A DNA stretch of 9,154 nucleotides from JACCUZ01 sp038246575 (GTDB taxonomy: Bacteria > Actinomycetota > Actinomycetes > JACCUZ01), in contig JBBRVU010000171.1 in assembly GCA_038246575.1 (NCBI GenBank), positions 1-9,154 on the forward strand, written 5' to 3'. The first letter of the stretch is position 1, and each line of letters begins with the position of its first letter. Below the pieces are notes generated by a model, which was not told the DNA's origin, made no database searches, and worked only from the letters and a program-made list of their open reading frames with translations. Positions 1-6,950 of this stretch are shown here, piece by piece. A program made the translations under genes and the position numbers.

Positions 1-1552
1 ATCGGCCGCGCCCGAGGACACCTCACCCGCGACGGCCACCACCGCGCCCGAACCGGTGCCGGACCAGCCGACCGACGGCGGGCGTGAGGGCGGCCAACGC
101 CGCGAGCGTCCGTCCCGTGCAGGACGCCAGCAGGGTGAGCGCCAGCAGGGTGAGCGCCAGCAGGGTGAGCGCCAGCAGGGTGAGCGCCAGCAGGGTGAGC
201 GCCAGCAGGGTGAGCGCCAGCAGGGCGAGCACCAGCAGAGCCAGATCGCGCAGAACCAGGGCGACGAGGACGACGAGTTCGGCGGCCGCGGCAGCCGCCG
301 CCGCCGGGGCCGTTACCGGGACCGCAACCGGGCACGCCGCGGCGGTCGGGACGGCTTCGCGCCGACCGATGACGGCGACCTGCCGGAGATCAGCGACGAC
401 GACGTCCTCACCCCTATCGCCGGCATCCTCGACATCCTCGACAGCTACGCGTTCGTCCGGACCTCCGGCTACCTGCCGGGGCCCAACGACGTCTACGTCT
501 CGCTCGCCCAGGTCCGAAAGAGCGGTCTGCGCAAGGGCGACGCCATCACCGGAGCTGTCCGCCAGCCCCGCGAGGGGGAGCGCAAGGAGAAGTTCAACGC
601 CCTCGTCCGGCTGGACTCGGTCAATGGCGCCGAGCCCGAGAAGTCCCGCAACCGCGTCGAGTTCGGCAAGCTCACCCCGCTCTACCCGCAGGACCGGCTG
701 CGCCTCGAGACCGAGGCGCACCTGCTCACCACTCGCGTGATCGACCTGGTCGCGCCGATCGGCAAGGGCCAGCGTGGCCTGATCGTGTCACCGCCCAAGG
801 CCGGCAAGACCATGGTCCTGCAAGCGATCGCCAACGCCATCACACAGAACAACCCCGAGGTCCACCTCATGGTCGTGCTCGTCGACGAGCGCCCCGAGGA
901 GGTGACCGACATGCAGCGGTCGGTGAAGGGCGAGGTCATCGCCTCGACGTTCGACCGGCCGGCCGAGGACCACACGATCGTCGCCGAGCTGGCGATCGAG
1001 CGCGCCAAGCGTCTCGTCGAGCTCGGCCACGACGTCGTCGTCCTGCTGGACTCGATCACCAGGCTCGGCCGGGCGTACAACCTGGCGGCCCCGGCATCCG
1101 GGCGGATCCTCTCCGGCGGTGTCGACTCGACCGCGCTCTACCCGCCCAAGCGGTTCTTCGGTGCCGCCCGCAACATCGAGAACGGCGGCTCGATGACCAT
1201 CCTGGCCACGGCGCTTGTCGAGACCGGGTCACGGATGGACGAAGTGATCTTCGAGGAGTTCAAGGGCACCGGCAACATGGAGCTCAAGCTCGACCGCAAG
1301 CTCGCGGACAAGCGGATCTTCCCGGCGGTCGACGTCGACCCCTCGGGCACCCGCAAGGAAGAGATCCTGATGGCCAAGGACGAGCTGCAGGTCACCTGGA
1401 AGCTCCGCCGGGTGCTGCACGCCCTCGACACCCAGCAGGCCCTCGAGCTTCTCCTGGACCGGATGAAGAAGACCCAGAGCAATGCCGAGTTCCTCATGCA
1501 GGTGCAGCAGACGATGCCGATGCCGGGCAACGGAGCGAGCGACGACGACTGA
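1..1552 (+). CDS. rho: Transcription termination factor Rho, 5' end missing
   Basis: Rho is a homohexameric RNA-dependent ATPase/helicase that binds nascent RNA and ends transcription. The frame is open to the window edge (first whole codon at 2), so the true start lies upstream; the GTG at 56 is internal. Counting visible residues from base 2, of 516: an acidic/Pro-Ala stretch, QQGER repeats (43-77), an Arg-rich block (95-119), the RNA-binding domain with GPNDVYVS (around 160), Walker A PPKAGKT (264-270, Lys269), Walker B VVVLLD ending at Asp350, then the near-invariant KRFFGAARNIENGG and FKGTGNMEL segments. The C-terminal half is collinear with E. coli Rho. The disordered basic N-terminal extension is usual for actinobacterial Rho and probably adds RNA contacts. 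In this phylum rho is normally followed directly by rpmE and prfA; here an accessory operon intervenes. Confidence 0.97.
   Translation, partial: SAAPEDTSPATATTAPEPVPDQPTDGGREGGQRRERPSRAGRQQGERQQGERQQGERQQGERQQGERQQGERQQGEHQQSQIAQNQGDEDDEFGGRGSRRRRGRYRDRNRARRGGRDGFAPTDDGDLPEISDDDVLTPIAGILDILDSYAFVRTSGYLPGPNDVYVSLAQVRKSGLRKGDAITGAVRQPREGERKEKFNALVRLDSVNGAEPEKSRNRVEFGKLTPLYPQDRLRLETEAHLLTTRVIDLVAPIGKGQRGLIVSPPKAGKTMVLQAIANAITQNNPEVHLMVVLVDERPEEVTDMQRSVKGEVIASTFDRPAEDHTIVAELAIERAKRLVELGHDVVVLLDSITRLGRAYNLAAPASGRILSGGVDSTALYPPKRFFGAARNIENGGSMTILATALVETGSRMDEVIFEEFKGTGNMELKLDRKLADKRIFPAVDVDPSGTRKEEILMAKDELQVTWKLRRVLHALDTQQALELLLDRMKKTQSNAEFLMQVQQTMPMPGNGASDDD
128..232 (+). repeat. 15-bp in-frame tandem repeat in rho (QQGER)n
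   Basis: Six consecutive identical copies of the 15-base unit CAGCAGGGTGAGCGC occupy 128-217. A seventh, changed copy (218-232, QQGEH) follows, then a degenerate QQSQ. Because the unit is a multiple of three, copy-number change keeps the rho frame. Perfect identity at synonymous positions shows the array expanded recently or is kept homogeneous by slippage. It lies in the disordered N-terminal extension, before the RNA-binding domain. The other frames stay open across it only because the repeat contains no stop. Confidence 0.95.
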
Positions 1553-1572
1553 CCGCTACGCCTGACATCACC

Positions 1573-1600
1573 CGGACGGGCTACTCCGAATGGCCCGCCG
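1573..1600 (+). terminator. Possible hairpin terminator after rho
   Basis: Twenty bases after the rho stop, CGG-A-CGGGC (1573-1581) can pair with GCCCGCCG (1593-1600). This gives an 8-bp GC stem with one bulged A and an 11-base loop. No T-run follows, so it is not a classical intrinsic terminator; GC-rich hairpins without U tracts are often proposed as terminators in actinobacteria. If active it would separate rho transcription from the accessory operon. Confidence 0.4.
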
Positions 1601-1704
1601 TGTGAGACATGGGTCCCAATCCTGGTGCTCACGCTTCAGCGGGGCCAGCACTGAGCCGAATTCTGTCCTAGTTGACGCACATCGCCCTGGTGAGCGTCCC
1701 AGGC

Positions 1705-1710
1705 AGGAGG
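1705..1710 (+). promoter_or_regulatory. Strong Shine-Dalgarno for the first operon gene
   Basis: AGGAGG ends seven bases before the ATG at 1718. It is the best ribosome-binding site in the accessory operon and fixes that start. Most downstream genes rely on overlap coupling instead. Confidence 0.85.
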
Positions 1711-1717
1711 CTCAGAA

Positions 1718-2251
1718 ATGCAGGTTGCTCGCTCGCGCGTTCACGTGGCCAAGATCGTCGGCACCGTTCTTGCCGCCGCGAGCCTGGGCCTGGTCTGGGC
1801 CACTCCGGCGTCCGCAGCAACGGCGCCCGACAAGTCCCTCTCCCCGTTCGTCTCCTGCTACTGGGACAACGGCGACAACACCGTCACGGTCAGCATCGGG
1901 GTCACGAGCAGCAACACTGAGACCGTCGAAGCACCGGTCGGGGTCAAGAACAAGGTCACCGGGGTCCAGGGAGTCAAGGATGACTTCGGCCAGCCGACGT
2001 CGTTCCTGCCCGGTCGCCGGGTCAACATCTGGGCACCCACCGTGTCCAGCCAGGACATCGCCAAGGGCGCGGAGTGGAACCTGACGGGGAACAAGCTCGA
2101 CCTCGGCAGCGTGACCCAGTGCTCGGCCAAGCCGGTCCCGGCCGAGGGCAACGCGCTCGCCGTCCTGGCGTTCAGCGTGCTCGTCGCCGGCGTCGGATCC
2201 TGGGCAATCTCCGGCCGGGGGCGCCGGCCGGGTGCCTCTGGAGTGGCGTGA
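1718..2251 (+). CDS. Secreted protein with candidate exosortase C-terminal sorting signal (paralogue 1)
   Basis: A 177-residue exported protein, first gene of the operon, with a strong ribosome-binding site. Residues 1-33 form a Sec signal peptide: basic start, hydrophobic core, cleavage after Ala-Ser-Ala33. The mature part (34-139) looks beta-rich and has two cysteines, one in a C-x-W context near its start and one at 135 just before the tail. The tail is K-P-V-P-A-E-G-N (138-145), a hydrophobic helix (146-164) and a basic end (RGRR, 167-170). That three-part layout is what exosortase and archaeosortase substrates show, and an exosortase-like gene lies four genes on. The next gene is a clear paralogue with the same tail. 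The mature part resembles a short actinobacterial extracellular module with IP-x-G, N-x-x-x-P and GQP-x-x-x-x-PG elements, which I recall only from memory. No enzymatic motif is seen. It could instead be a plain C-terminally membrane-anchored protein. Confidence 0.88.
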   Translation: MQVARSRVHVAKIVGTVLAAASLGLVWATPASAATAPDKSLSPFVSCYWDNGDNTVTVSIGVTSSNTETVEAPVGVKNKVTGVQGVKDDFGQPTSFLPGRRVNIWAPTVSSQDIAKGAEWNLTGNKLDLGSVTQCSAKPVPAEGNALAVLAFSVLVAGVGSWAISGRGRRPGASGVA

Positions 2252-2766
2252 GCACGCGACTGATCGGTGCGGCCGCCATCTTGCTGGGACTGATGGGGTT
2301 CTCGACCATGGTCGCCGCCCCGGCGGGCGCGGCAACGGTCACCTGCCCCCCCATGAGCAGCGCTGTCTGCAAGTCCATCACTCCGGTCGCGGAGTGTGTG
2401 TGGAGCAACAACGACGGCACCAGCACCGCACTGTGGGGCTGGGTCAACCCGACCAGCGACACCGCCTCCATCCCGATCGGGAGCAAGAACCGCATGTCGC
2501 CCGGAAGTAACGACCAGGGCCAACCGGTCCTGCTCGGTCCGGGGACGAACCGCAACGTGTTCACCACTACGTTCTCCGGATCGTCGGGGTCCTGGCGGCT
2601 GGCCAACGCGACGGTGACCGCCGACGGCAAGTCGCCGCGGTGCGCCACCAAGCCAGTGCCTCAGGTCGGCAACGTCGGCGCCCTCCTGGTCGCGATCGCA
2701 GTTCTCGCGATGGGGGCGCTGCTCGCCATCGCTGCTCGGCCGCGCACGCGGCTGGTGACTCCATGA
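2248..2766 (+). CDS. Secreted protein with candidate exosortase C-terminal sorting signal (paralogue 2)
   Basis: A 172-residue secreted paralogue of the preceding product. I chose GTG 2248, which overlaps the upstream stop as GTGA, because it puts a signal peptide at the N-terminus (residues 1-28, cleavage after Ala-Gly-Ala). The frame is open further upstream, but that stretch lies inside the preceding gene and lacks signal-peptide character. GGAG at 2240-2243 is a close ribosome-binding site. The mature part shares C-x-W, IPIG-x-KN, a GQP-x-x-L-x-PG element and the pre-tail Cys132 with its neighbour. The tail is K-P-V-P-Q-V-G-N (135-142), helix (143-163), then spaced arginines at 164, 166 and 168. 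Two extra cysteines near the mature N-terminus are absent from paralogue 1 and could form an added disulfide. Likely function: surface or extracellular protein processed by the exosortase-like enzyme; the molecular role is unknown. Confidence 0.85.
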   Translation: MSTRLIGAAAILLGLMGFSTMVAAPAGAATVTCPPMSSAVCKSITPVAECVWSNNDGTSTALWGWVNPTSDTASIPIGSKNRMSPGSNDQGQPVLLGPGTNRNVFTTTFSGSSGSWRLANATVTADGKSPRCATKPVPQVGNVGALLVAIAVLAMGALLAIAARPRTRLVTP

Positions 2767-3479
2767 GGGTGCTGGCGATCGGCGCGCACCCCGACGACAT
2801 CGAGCTCGGCTGCGCCGGTGCGCTGCTGCGCCACGTGGCGGCAGGCGACGAGGTCACGATGCTCGTCATGACGCCGGGTGAGAGCGGGCCGCAGGGGCTC
2901 ACCTCGAGGGTGCGCGAGCAGGAGGCCGCGGCCGCGGTGATCGGCGCGAGCCTGATCTGGGGGACCTACAGCGACGGATTGATCCCGACCGGCCGGGAGG
3001 CCGTGCGGCTCGTCGACGACGCCGTCGCTGCCGTCCGGGCCGACGTCATCTATGCACACGCGCCCAGCGACACCCACCAGGACCACGTCGCCACGTCTCA
3101 GGCTGCGCTTGCTGCGGGCCGTCGGCTGGCACGGGTCCTCTTCTACCAGTCACCGTCGACGACCTCGTTCGACCCGACGGTCTTCGTCGAGGTCGACGGG
3201 ACCCTGTCCGGCAAGCTGGCAGCTCTGCAAGCGCACTGGTCGCAGGTCATGCAGTGCCCGATGGTCGACCTGGACGCTGTCCAGGTCAGCGCGAGGTACT
3301 GGGGGACCCGGGCAAAGGTCGGCTATGCCGAGGCATTCGAGAGCCCCCGGTTCGTCTGGGACATCGGCCATCAGATCGCGGTCAAGAGCCTCGACGACGA
3401 GCTTGCCGAGCTCGACGGGGAGAACGGTGAGGGGGACCACGGCGGGGGTCCCGACCTGCTGACCCGCGTCCTGCCGTGA
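2763..3479 (+). CDS. PIG-L/LmbE-family zinc N-deacetylase
   Basis: A 238-residue cytoplasmic enzyme of the PIG-L/LmbE family, which removes N-acetyl groups from GlcNAc-containing sugars, as MshB and BshB do. ATG 2763 overlaps the previous stop (ATGA) and places the diagnostic AHPDD motif at residues 8-12, as in the family. Predicted zinc ligands are His9, Asp12 and His108 of the HQDH motif (105-108), with Asp11 as general base. YAEAF near the C-terminus also fits the BshB-like subgroup. The last part (ELDGENGEGDHGGG) is acidic and Gly-rich, probably disordered. No signal peptide is visible, so it should act on a cytoplasmic precursor rather than on exported polymer. Its place before a processive glycosyltransferase and with a UDP-GlcNAc epimerase suggests that it deacetylates an amino-sugar intermediate of this cluster. 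A mycothiol-type role is possible but less consistent with the neighbours. Confidence 0.9.
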   Translation: MRVLAIGAHPDDIELGCAGALLRHVAAGDEVTMLVMTPGESGPQGLTSRVREQEAAAAVIGASLIWGTYSDGLIPTGREAVRLVDDAVAAVRADVIYAHAPSDTHQDHVATSQAALAAGRRLARVLFYQSPSTTSFDPTVFVEVDGTLSGKLAALQAHWSQVMQCPMVDLDAVQVSARYWGTRAKVGYAEAFESPRFVWDIGHQIAVKSLDDELAELDGENGEGDHGGGPDLLTRVLP

Positions 3480-4888
3480 GCACGACCCAGTCGGTCGACA
3501 GCGAGCCGGAGCTCGGGGAGACGTCGCACGGGACCGCCGCCGAGGCGGCGCCCTGGACGTTCCTGTGGCTGCTCGGCGGCGGCGCGCTCCTCGTCGCCCT
3601 GGCGGGGGTTGACCGCGCGATCATCACGGTCTCCGTTCTGGTGAACCTTTCCTTCCTCGTCTTCTTCCTGCGCCACGTCGCGTTCGCGTCGGCGGCGATC
3701 CGGTGGGCACCTCGTGATCTCTACGACGTCGCCGAGGTCGACATCGAGTTCCGGCCCAACGTCAGCGTCCTGGTGGCCTGCCACAACGAGGGGCTGGTGG
3801 TGGACAACCTCGTCCGCGGCCTGCGTGCCTTGCACTACCCACGGTCTCGTCTCGAGATCATCCTGATCGACGATGCGTCCACCGACGGCACGGGCGAGCA
3901 GCTCGAGTCACTGACGTCGGGTGAGCGCCACATCACGGTGCTCCGCCGGGCTGCGGGGTCGGGGGGCGGCAAGTCCGGGGCACTCAACGACGCCCTCGCC
4001 ATAGCGCGCGGCGAGGTCATCGTCATCTTCGACGCCGACCACATCCCCCGTCGGAACGTGATCGAGCGGCTTGTCAGGCACTTCCAGGACCCCCGAGTGT
4101 CTGCGGTCCAGGGCCGGTGCATCGTGCGCAACTCGATCCAGTCCAAGCTCGCCAGGTCGATCGCGATCGACTACTTCTCGGGATACCTCGTCAACGAGTA
4201 CGGCCGGCAGGCCCTGTTCGAGCTCCCTGCGTACGGCGGGGCCAACTGCGCGGTCCGGGCCAGCACCCTGCGTGCACTAGGCGGCTGGAACGTCAACAGT
4301 GTCACCGAGGACACCGATCTGACCTTGCGCGTCGTCCTGCGTGGCGACCGGGTGCGCTACGACATCACTGCGGTCGACACGGAGGAGGGCGCGACGACGC
4401 TCGGACGCTTCATCAAGCAGCGGTACCGGTGGGCAAGGGGCCACCAGCAGGTCTGGCGTGACTACCGGCGCTACGTCCTGCGCTCGGTCTCCCTGAGCCC
4501 GATGGAGAAGCTCGAGACGATGTTGTTCCTGCTCGTCTACCACGTCCCGGTGCTGTGCGCGGTCACGCTGCTGATGACCGTCCTGCGCATCGCCGGCATC
4601 GGGCCACAGGTCAGCCTGTTCGAGCTGCTGCCGCTCGCGGCGCTGTTGTTCGCCGGACCCTTCTGCGAGCTGGCTGTCGGCCTCCTGGTGGGCCGCGCGC
4701 CGCGGCGGTCAGCCTGGTCGATTGCCTGGATGACGCCCATCTTCTTCGTGTTCATGCTGGTCTGCACCAAGTCGTGGGTGGACGGTGTCCTCGGCCGCCC
4801 CTACTCGTGGGTCAAGACGGCTCGGTCGTCGTGGAGCCCGTTGCAGGGGGAAGCGAGCGACCCGCTCGTCGGCGAGGTGTCCGGATGA
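3476..4888 (+). CDS. Membrane GT2 glycosyltransferase, processive synthase-like
   Basis: A 470-residue inner-membrane family 2 glycosyltransferase, starting at a GTG that overlaps the previous stop (GTGA). Two transmembrane helices (about 27-46 and 49-72) precede the GT-A domain; three more (about 348-370, 378-402, 411-432) follow it. Catalytic motifs are complete: DDAS (Asp132/133), DADH as the metal-binding DxD (186-189), T-E-D-T-D with the probable base Asp279, and Q-R-Y-R-W (315-319), the Q-x-x-R-W signature of cellulose, hyaluronan and poly-GlcNAc synthases. The architecture resembles those processive enzymes, which polymerise a UDP-sugar and move the chain across the membrane. The flanking deacetylase and epimerase make UDP-GlcNAc or UDP-ManNAc plausible donors. 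No separate flippase, polymerase or priming transferase is in the operon, consistent with a synthase-dependent route. It might instead add a single sugar to a lipid or protein acceptor. Confidence 0.92.
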   Translation: MSTTQSVDSEPELGETSHGTAAEAAPWTFLWLLGGGALLVALAGVDRAIITVSVLVNLSFLVFFLRHVAFASAAIRWAPRDLYDVAEVDIEFRPNVSVLVACHNEGLVVDNLVRGLRALHYPRSRLEIILIDDASTDGTGEQLESLTSGERHITVLRRAAGSGGGKSGALNDALAIARGEVIVIFDADHIPRRNVIERLVRHFQDPRVSAVQGRCIVRNSIQSKLARSIAIDYFSGYLVNEYGRQALFELPAYGGANCAVRASTLRALGGWNVNSVTEDTDLTLRVVLRGDRVRYDITAVDTEEGATTLGRFIKQRYRWARGHQQVWRDYRRYVLRSVSLSPMEKLETMLFLLVYHVPVLCAVTLLMTVLRIAGIGPQVSLFELLPLAALLFAGPFCELAVGLLVGRAPRRSAWSIAWMTPIFFVFMLVCTKSWVDGVLGRPYSWVKTARSSWSPLQGEASDPLVGEVSG

Positions 4889-5421
4889 CGCGGCGCAGGA
4901 TCCTCGTCTTCAGCTCGCTCGGCCTGTCGCTGTTGGTCGCGATCGGCGGTTTCCAGCTGCTCAACGGCCCCGCGAGGAAGCTCGAGTCGGCGCTGGTGAT
5001 GGTCTTCATGAGCCCGTTCGGCGACCGCGCCTCCGTGGTGAACGAGACGTACTTCCAGCTGCTTCCGCCCGGGCAGGAGGCGTTCCGGGCTCAGCTCACG
5101 CCGTACTGCTCCTCGATCATCCCTGTGCTCGCCCTCATCTGCATCGGCTTCTTCATCCTGCACGGGCCCTGGTCGCGACGGGTGATCTCGGTCGGTGCCG
5201 CAGTCGGCCTCGTCCTGCTGTGCAACGTCGTGCGGATCAGCGTGGCCCTCTGGGCCGGCTACGAGATGGGCGGCGGCGCGCTGGTGCTCTTCCACGACTG
5301 GATCGGGACCTTCTTCGCGCTGGTCTACACGCTCGCCGGGTTCTTTCTGATGCTCTACCTGCTGCTCCCGAGTGCGACGGCACCGATTCCTCGTGCCGCG
5401 AGAGTTAGCGACGTGCTCTAA
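4885..5421 (+). CDS. Exosortase/archaeosortase-family transpeptidase
   Basis: A 178-residue polytopic membrane protein, starting at an ATG that overlaps the glycosyltransferase stop (ATGA) with GAGG at 4874-4877 as ribosome-binding site. It carries the three catalytic elements of the exosortase/archaeosortase superfamily in order and near membrane faces: Cys75 in P-Y-C-S-S, Arg117 in C-N-V-V-R-I, and His137 in F-H-D-W-I-G. Hydrophobic helices lie at about 5-26, 75-94, 100-123 and 136-160. The family cleaves a C-terminal tripartite signal on secreted proteins and is thought to transfer them to another anchor. At 178 residues it is shorter than the classical eight-helix EpsH-type exosortases and close to the compact core forms. 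The two secreted paralogues at the head of the operon are its obvious candidate substrates. It is the only gene in the operon ending in TAA, and the only one not overlapping the next. Confidence 0.88.
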   Translation: MTRRRILVFSSLGLSLLVAIGGFQLLNGPARKLESALVMVFMSPFGDRASVVNETYFQLLPPGQEAFRAQLTPYCSSIIPVLALICIGFFILHGPWSRRVISVGAAVGLVLLCNVVRISVALWAGYEMGGGALVLFHDWIGTFFALVYTLAGFFLMLYLLLPSATAPIPRAARVSDVL

Positions 5422-5446
5422 AGAGCCTTGATCATTCATCCGAATG
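5415..5446 (+). other. Two small inverted repeats at the only operon gap
   Basis: The junction between the exosortase and ATP-grasp genes is the only non-overlapping one. GCTCTAAAGAGC (5415-5426) is palindromic across the TAA stop. CATTC-ATCC-GAATG (5433-5446) can form a 5-bp hairpin that touches the GGAG ribosome-binding site at 5446-5449. The stretch is visibly more A/T-rich than its surroundings. It might set translation of the second half of the operon or mark a processing site; this is weak evidence. Confidence 0.3.
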
Positions 5447-5453
5447 GAGCAGA

Positions 5454-6950
5454 GTGAGCATCGCTGCGAGTTCCGCTGGGGCACCTCCGCTGATCCTGGC
5501 TGTCGCCCTCCTGATCGGAATCGCGGCGCTGATGGTCGCGGCCTGCTGGCGGTTCGTGCGGCTCTGGCGGATCCGCCACGGCCTGGCCGCAGGGCTCAGC
5601 GACCCTGATCCCGCGGTCCGGGGGGTCGCTGTCGCGCAGGCCGGGGAGATGGGACTCACCTCCACGGCTCCTGCCCTGCTTCGGGCCGTGCGCTCGGAGA
5701 CGGACGCCTCCGTGCTGGCCTCGGTCGTGCGCACTGTCGCAAGTCGCCAGTGGGAGCCTGCCTCCACCGGCGCGGTGGTCGAGCTGCGGCTTTGGGCCAG
5801 AGCCCACGCGGAGAAGCACCCGGAGATCCGGCGAACTGGGTCCAGCGCCCCGCTCCTTGCGGGCGTGGCTGGGGCGGTTCCTCCGCCGTCCCTGGACCCC
5901 GGCCGGGCCAATGAGTTCAGAACCAGGCAGGACCACGTCCCGGATGACGCGCCCGACGCGCAGCCCGGCCCCGCCGTGACGTACGGCCCCCCGGAAGACT
6001 CCGACGCGCTCGCACCGACGCGCGTCCTCGTGACGGGTGTGGGGGGTCCGGCAGGCGTGGCGGTCGTCCAGGCCCTGCGTTCCCGCGGCCACTACGTGAT
6101 CGCTGTCGATGCAGACCTGAGTGCGGCGGGGCTCTACCTCGCCGACGAGTACCACGTGGTCCCGCGGGCGGATGACCCGCACTATCTCGCCGCGATGCTC
6201 CGGGTCGGAACGGTCACGGATGCACAGGCGCTGTTCGCAACCGTGGCCGAGGAGTACCGGGCGCTCAGCGGGGCGGTGGAGTTCCTTACCGAGGCCGGCA
6301 TCCGGACGTTGTTGCCCACATTGAGATCGGTTGAGCTATGCATCGACAAGTGGGCGTTCTCCGAGCATTTGCGCGGTGAGGCGGTGCCGGTGCCGGCGAC
6401 GGGCCTCGGCACGGCCGACGGCGTTCCGGGTCCCTGGGTGGTCAAGCCCCGGTTCGGGCGCGGATCGCGTGACGTCGTCCTGGCCCGGACCCGCACCCAG
6501 CTGGCGGCCGCTCTACGGCACGTCCCCGAGCCCATCGTGCAGTCCCAGCTGACCGGACGTGAGTTCACCTGCGACGCACTGGTCGACCGGAGCGGCGCGC
6601 TCGTCGCGACGGCTCCCAGGTGGCGGACCGAGACCCGAGGCGGCATCTCTACCAAGGGCACGACCTTCGACAACTCGTTCGTCACCGAGGCCGCATCATT
6701 GGCCTTGAAGGCGGTGGGACTCGTCGGGCCGGCAAACCTGCAGGGCTTCATCGACGATGAAGGTGCTGTCACTCTCCACGAGATCAACCCGCGAGTCTCG
6801 GGGGGGCTGCCGCTCACCCTGGCTGCTGGCTGCGATCTCGTCGGGGAACATCTGCGCGACATCCTGGGCATGGCGGTGCGGCCGGAGCGGCTCGTCGCCC
6901 GGCCGGGCGTGTCGATGACCCGATACTTCTGCGAGGTGTTCCGGGGATGA
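5454..6950 (+). CDS. Membrane-anchored HEAT-like/ATP-grasp fusion protein
   Basis: A 498-residue protein starting at GTG 5454 with GGAG four bases before it. One N-terminal transmembrane helix (about 12-32) is followed by a short alpha-helical region resembling two HEAT repeats (about 42-105, with the D-P-D-P-A-V-R pattern). A Pro/Ala-rich linker comes next, then from 189 a pre-ATP-grasp fold (T-R-V-L-V-T-G-V-G-G-P-A-G) and an ATP-grasp domain related to CarB-like and PylC-like ligases. ATP-site residues include Lys331 in K-P-R-F-G-R-G-S, a G-R-E-F-T-C-D segment, and the metal-binding E-I-N-P-R (Glu443, Asn445, Arg447). ATP-grasp enzymes join a carboxylate to an amine or similar nucleophile through an acyl-phosphate. 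Here that could decorate an amino sugar or peptide of the cluster; the substrate is unknown. Fusion to a membrane helix and HEAT-like region is unusual and suggests work at the membrane beside the synthase and exosortase. Confidence 0.85.
   Translation: MSIAASSAGAPPLILAVALLIGIAALMVAACWRFVRLWRIRHGLAAGLSDPDPAVRGVAVAQAGEMGLTSTAPALLRAVRSETDASVLASVVRTVASRQWEPASTGAVVELRLWARAHAEKHPEIRRTGSSAPLLAGVAGAVPPPSLDPGRANEFRTRQDHVPDDAPDAQPGPAVTYGPPEDSDALAPTRVLVTGVGGPAGVAVVQALRSRGHYVIAVDADLSAAGLYLADEYHVVPRADDPHYLAAMLRVGTVTDAQALFATVAEEYRALSGAVEFLTEAGIRTLLPTLRSVELCIDKWAFSEHLRGEAVPVPATGLGTADGVPGPWVVKPRFGRGSRDVVLARTRTQLAAALRHVPEPIVQSQLTGREFTCDALVDRSGALVATAPRWRTETRGGISTKGTTFDNSFVTEAASLALKAVGLVGPANLQGFIDDEGAVTLHEINPRVSGGLPLTLAAGCDLVGEHLRDILGMAVRPERLVARPGVSMTRYFCEVFRG

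Noticed and set aside
56..58. GTG at 56 as the start of rho
   Set aside because: The frame is open to the window edge with composition typical of the Rho N-terminal extension, so the gene simply enters from the left.
128..232. Regular repeats as a CRISPR array
   Set aside because: The period is 15 bases with no spacers, and the array lies in frame within rho.
23..721. Long antisense open frame with LLALT repeats opposite rho
   Set aside because: It is the complement of the rho repeat and GC-rich codons. It has no recognisable domain and no ribosome-binding site, while rho is unambiguous.
1672..1677. TTGACG as the -35 box of the accessory operon
   Set aside because: No acceptable -10 is found 16-19 bases downstream. 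The operon promoter must lie somewhere in 1553-1717 or upstream, but I cannot place it.
1686..1703. CCTGG/CCAGG hairpin before the ribosome-binding site at 1705 as a riboswitch or attenuator
   Set aside because: Only a 5-bp stem, with no supporting alternative structure or known riboswitch elements.
2074..2247. Longer upstream starts for the second secreted protein (and likewise at 2640 for the deacetylase and 4555 for the exosortase)
   Set aside because: These extensions lie inside the preceding genes, lack family homology, and would bury the signal peptide, AHPDD motif or first membrane helix. The overlap starts at 2248, 2763 and 4885 fit much better.
4801..5484. Long antisense open frames opposite the exosortase and ATP-grasp genes
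   Set aside because: They are highly charged, low-complexity translations typical of GC-rich antisense frames, and overlap genes with clear catalytic motifs.
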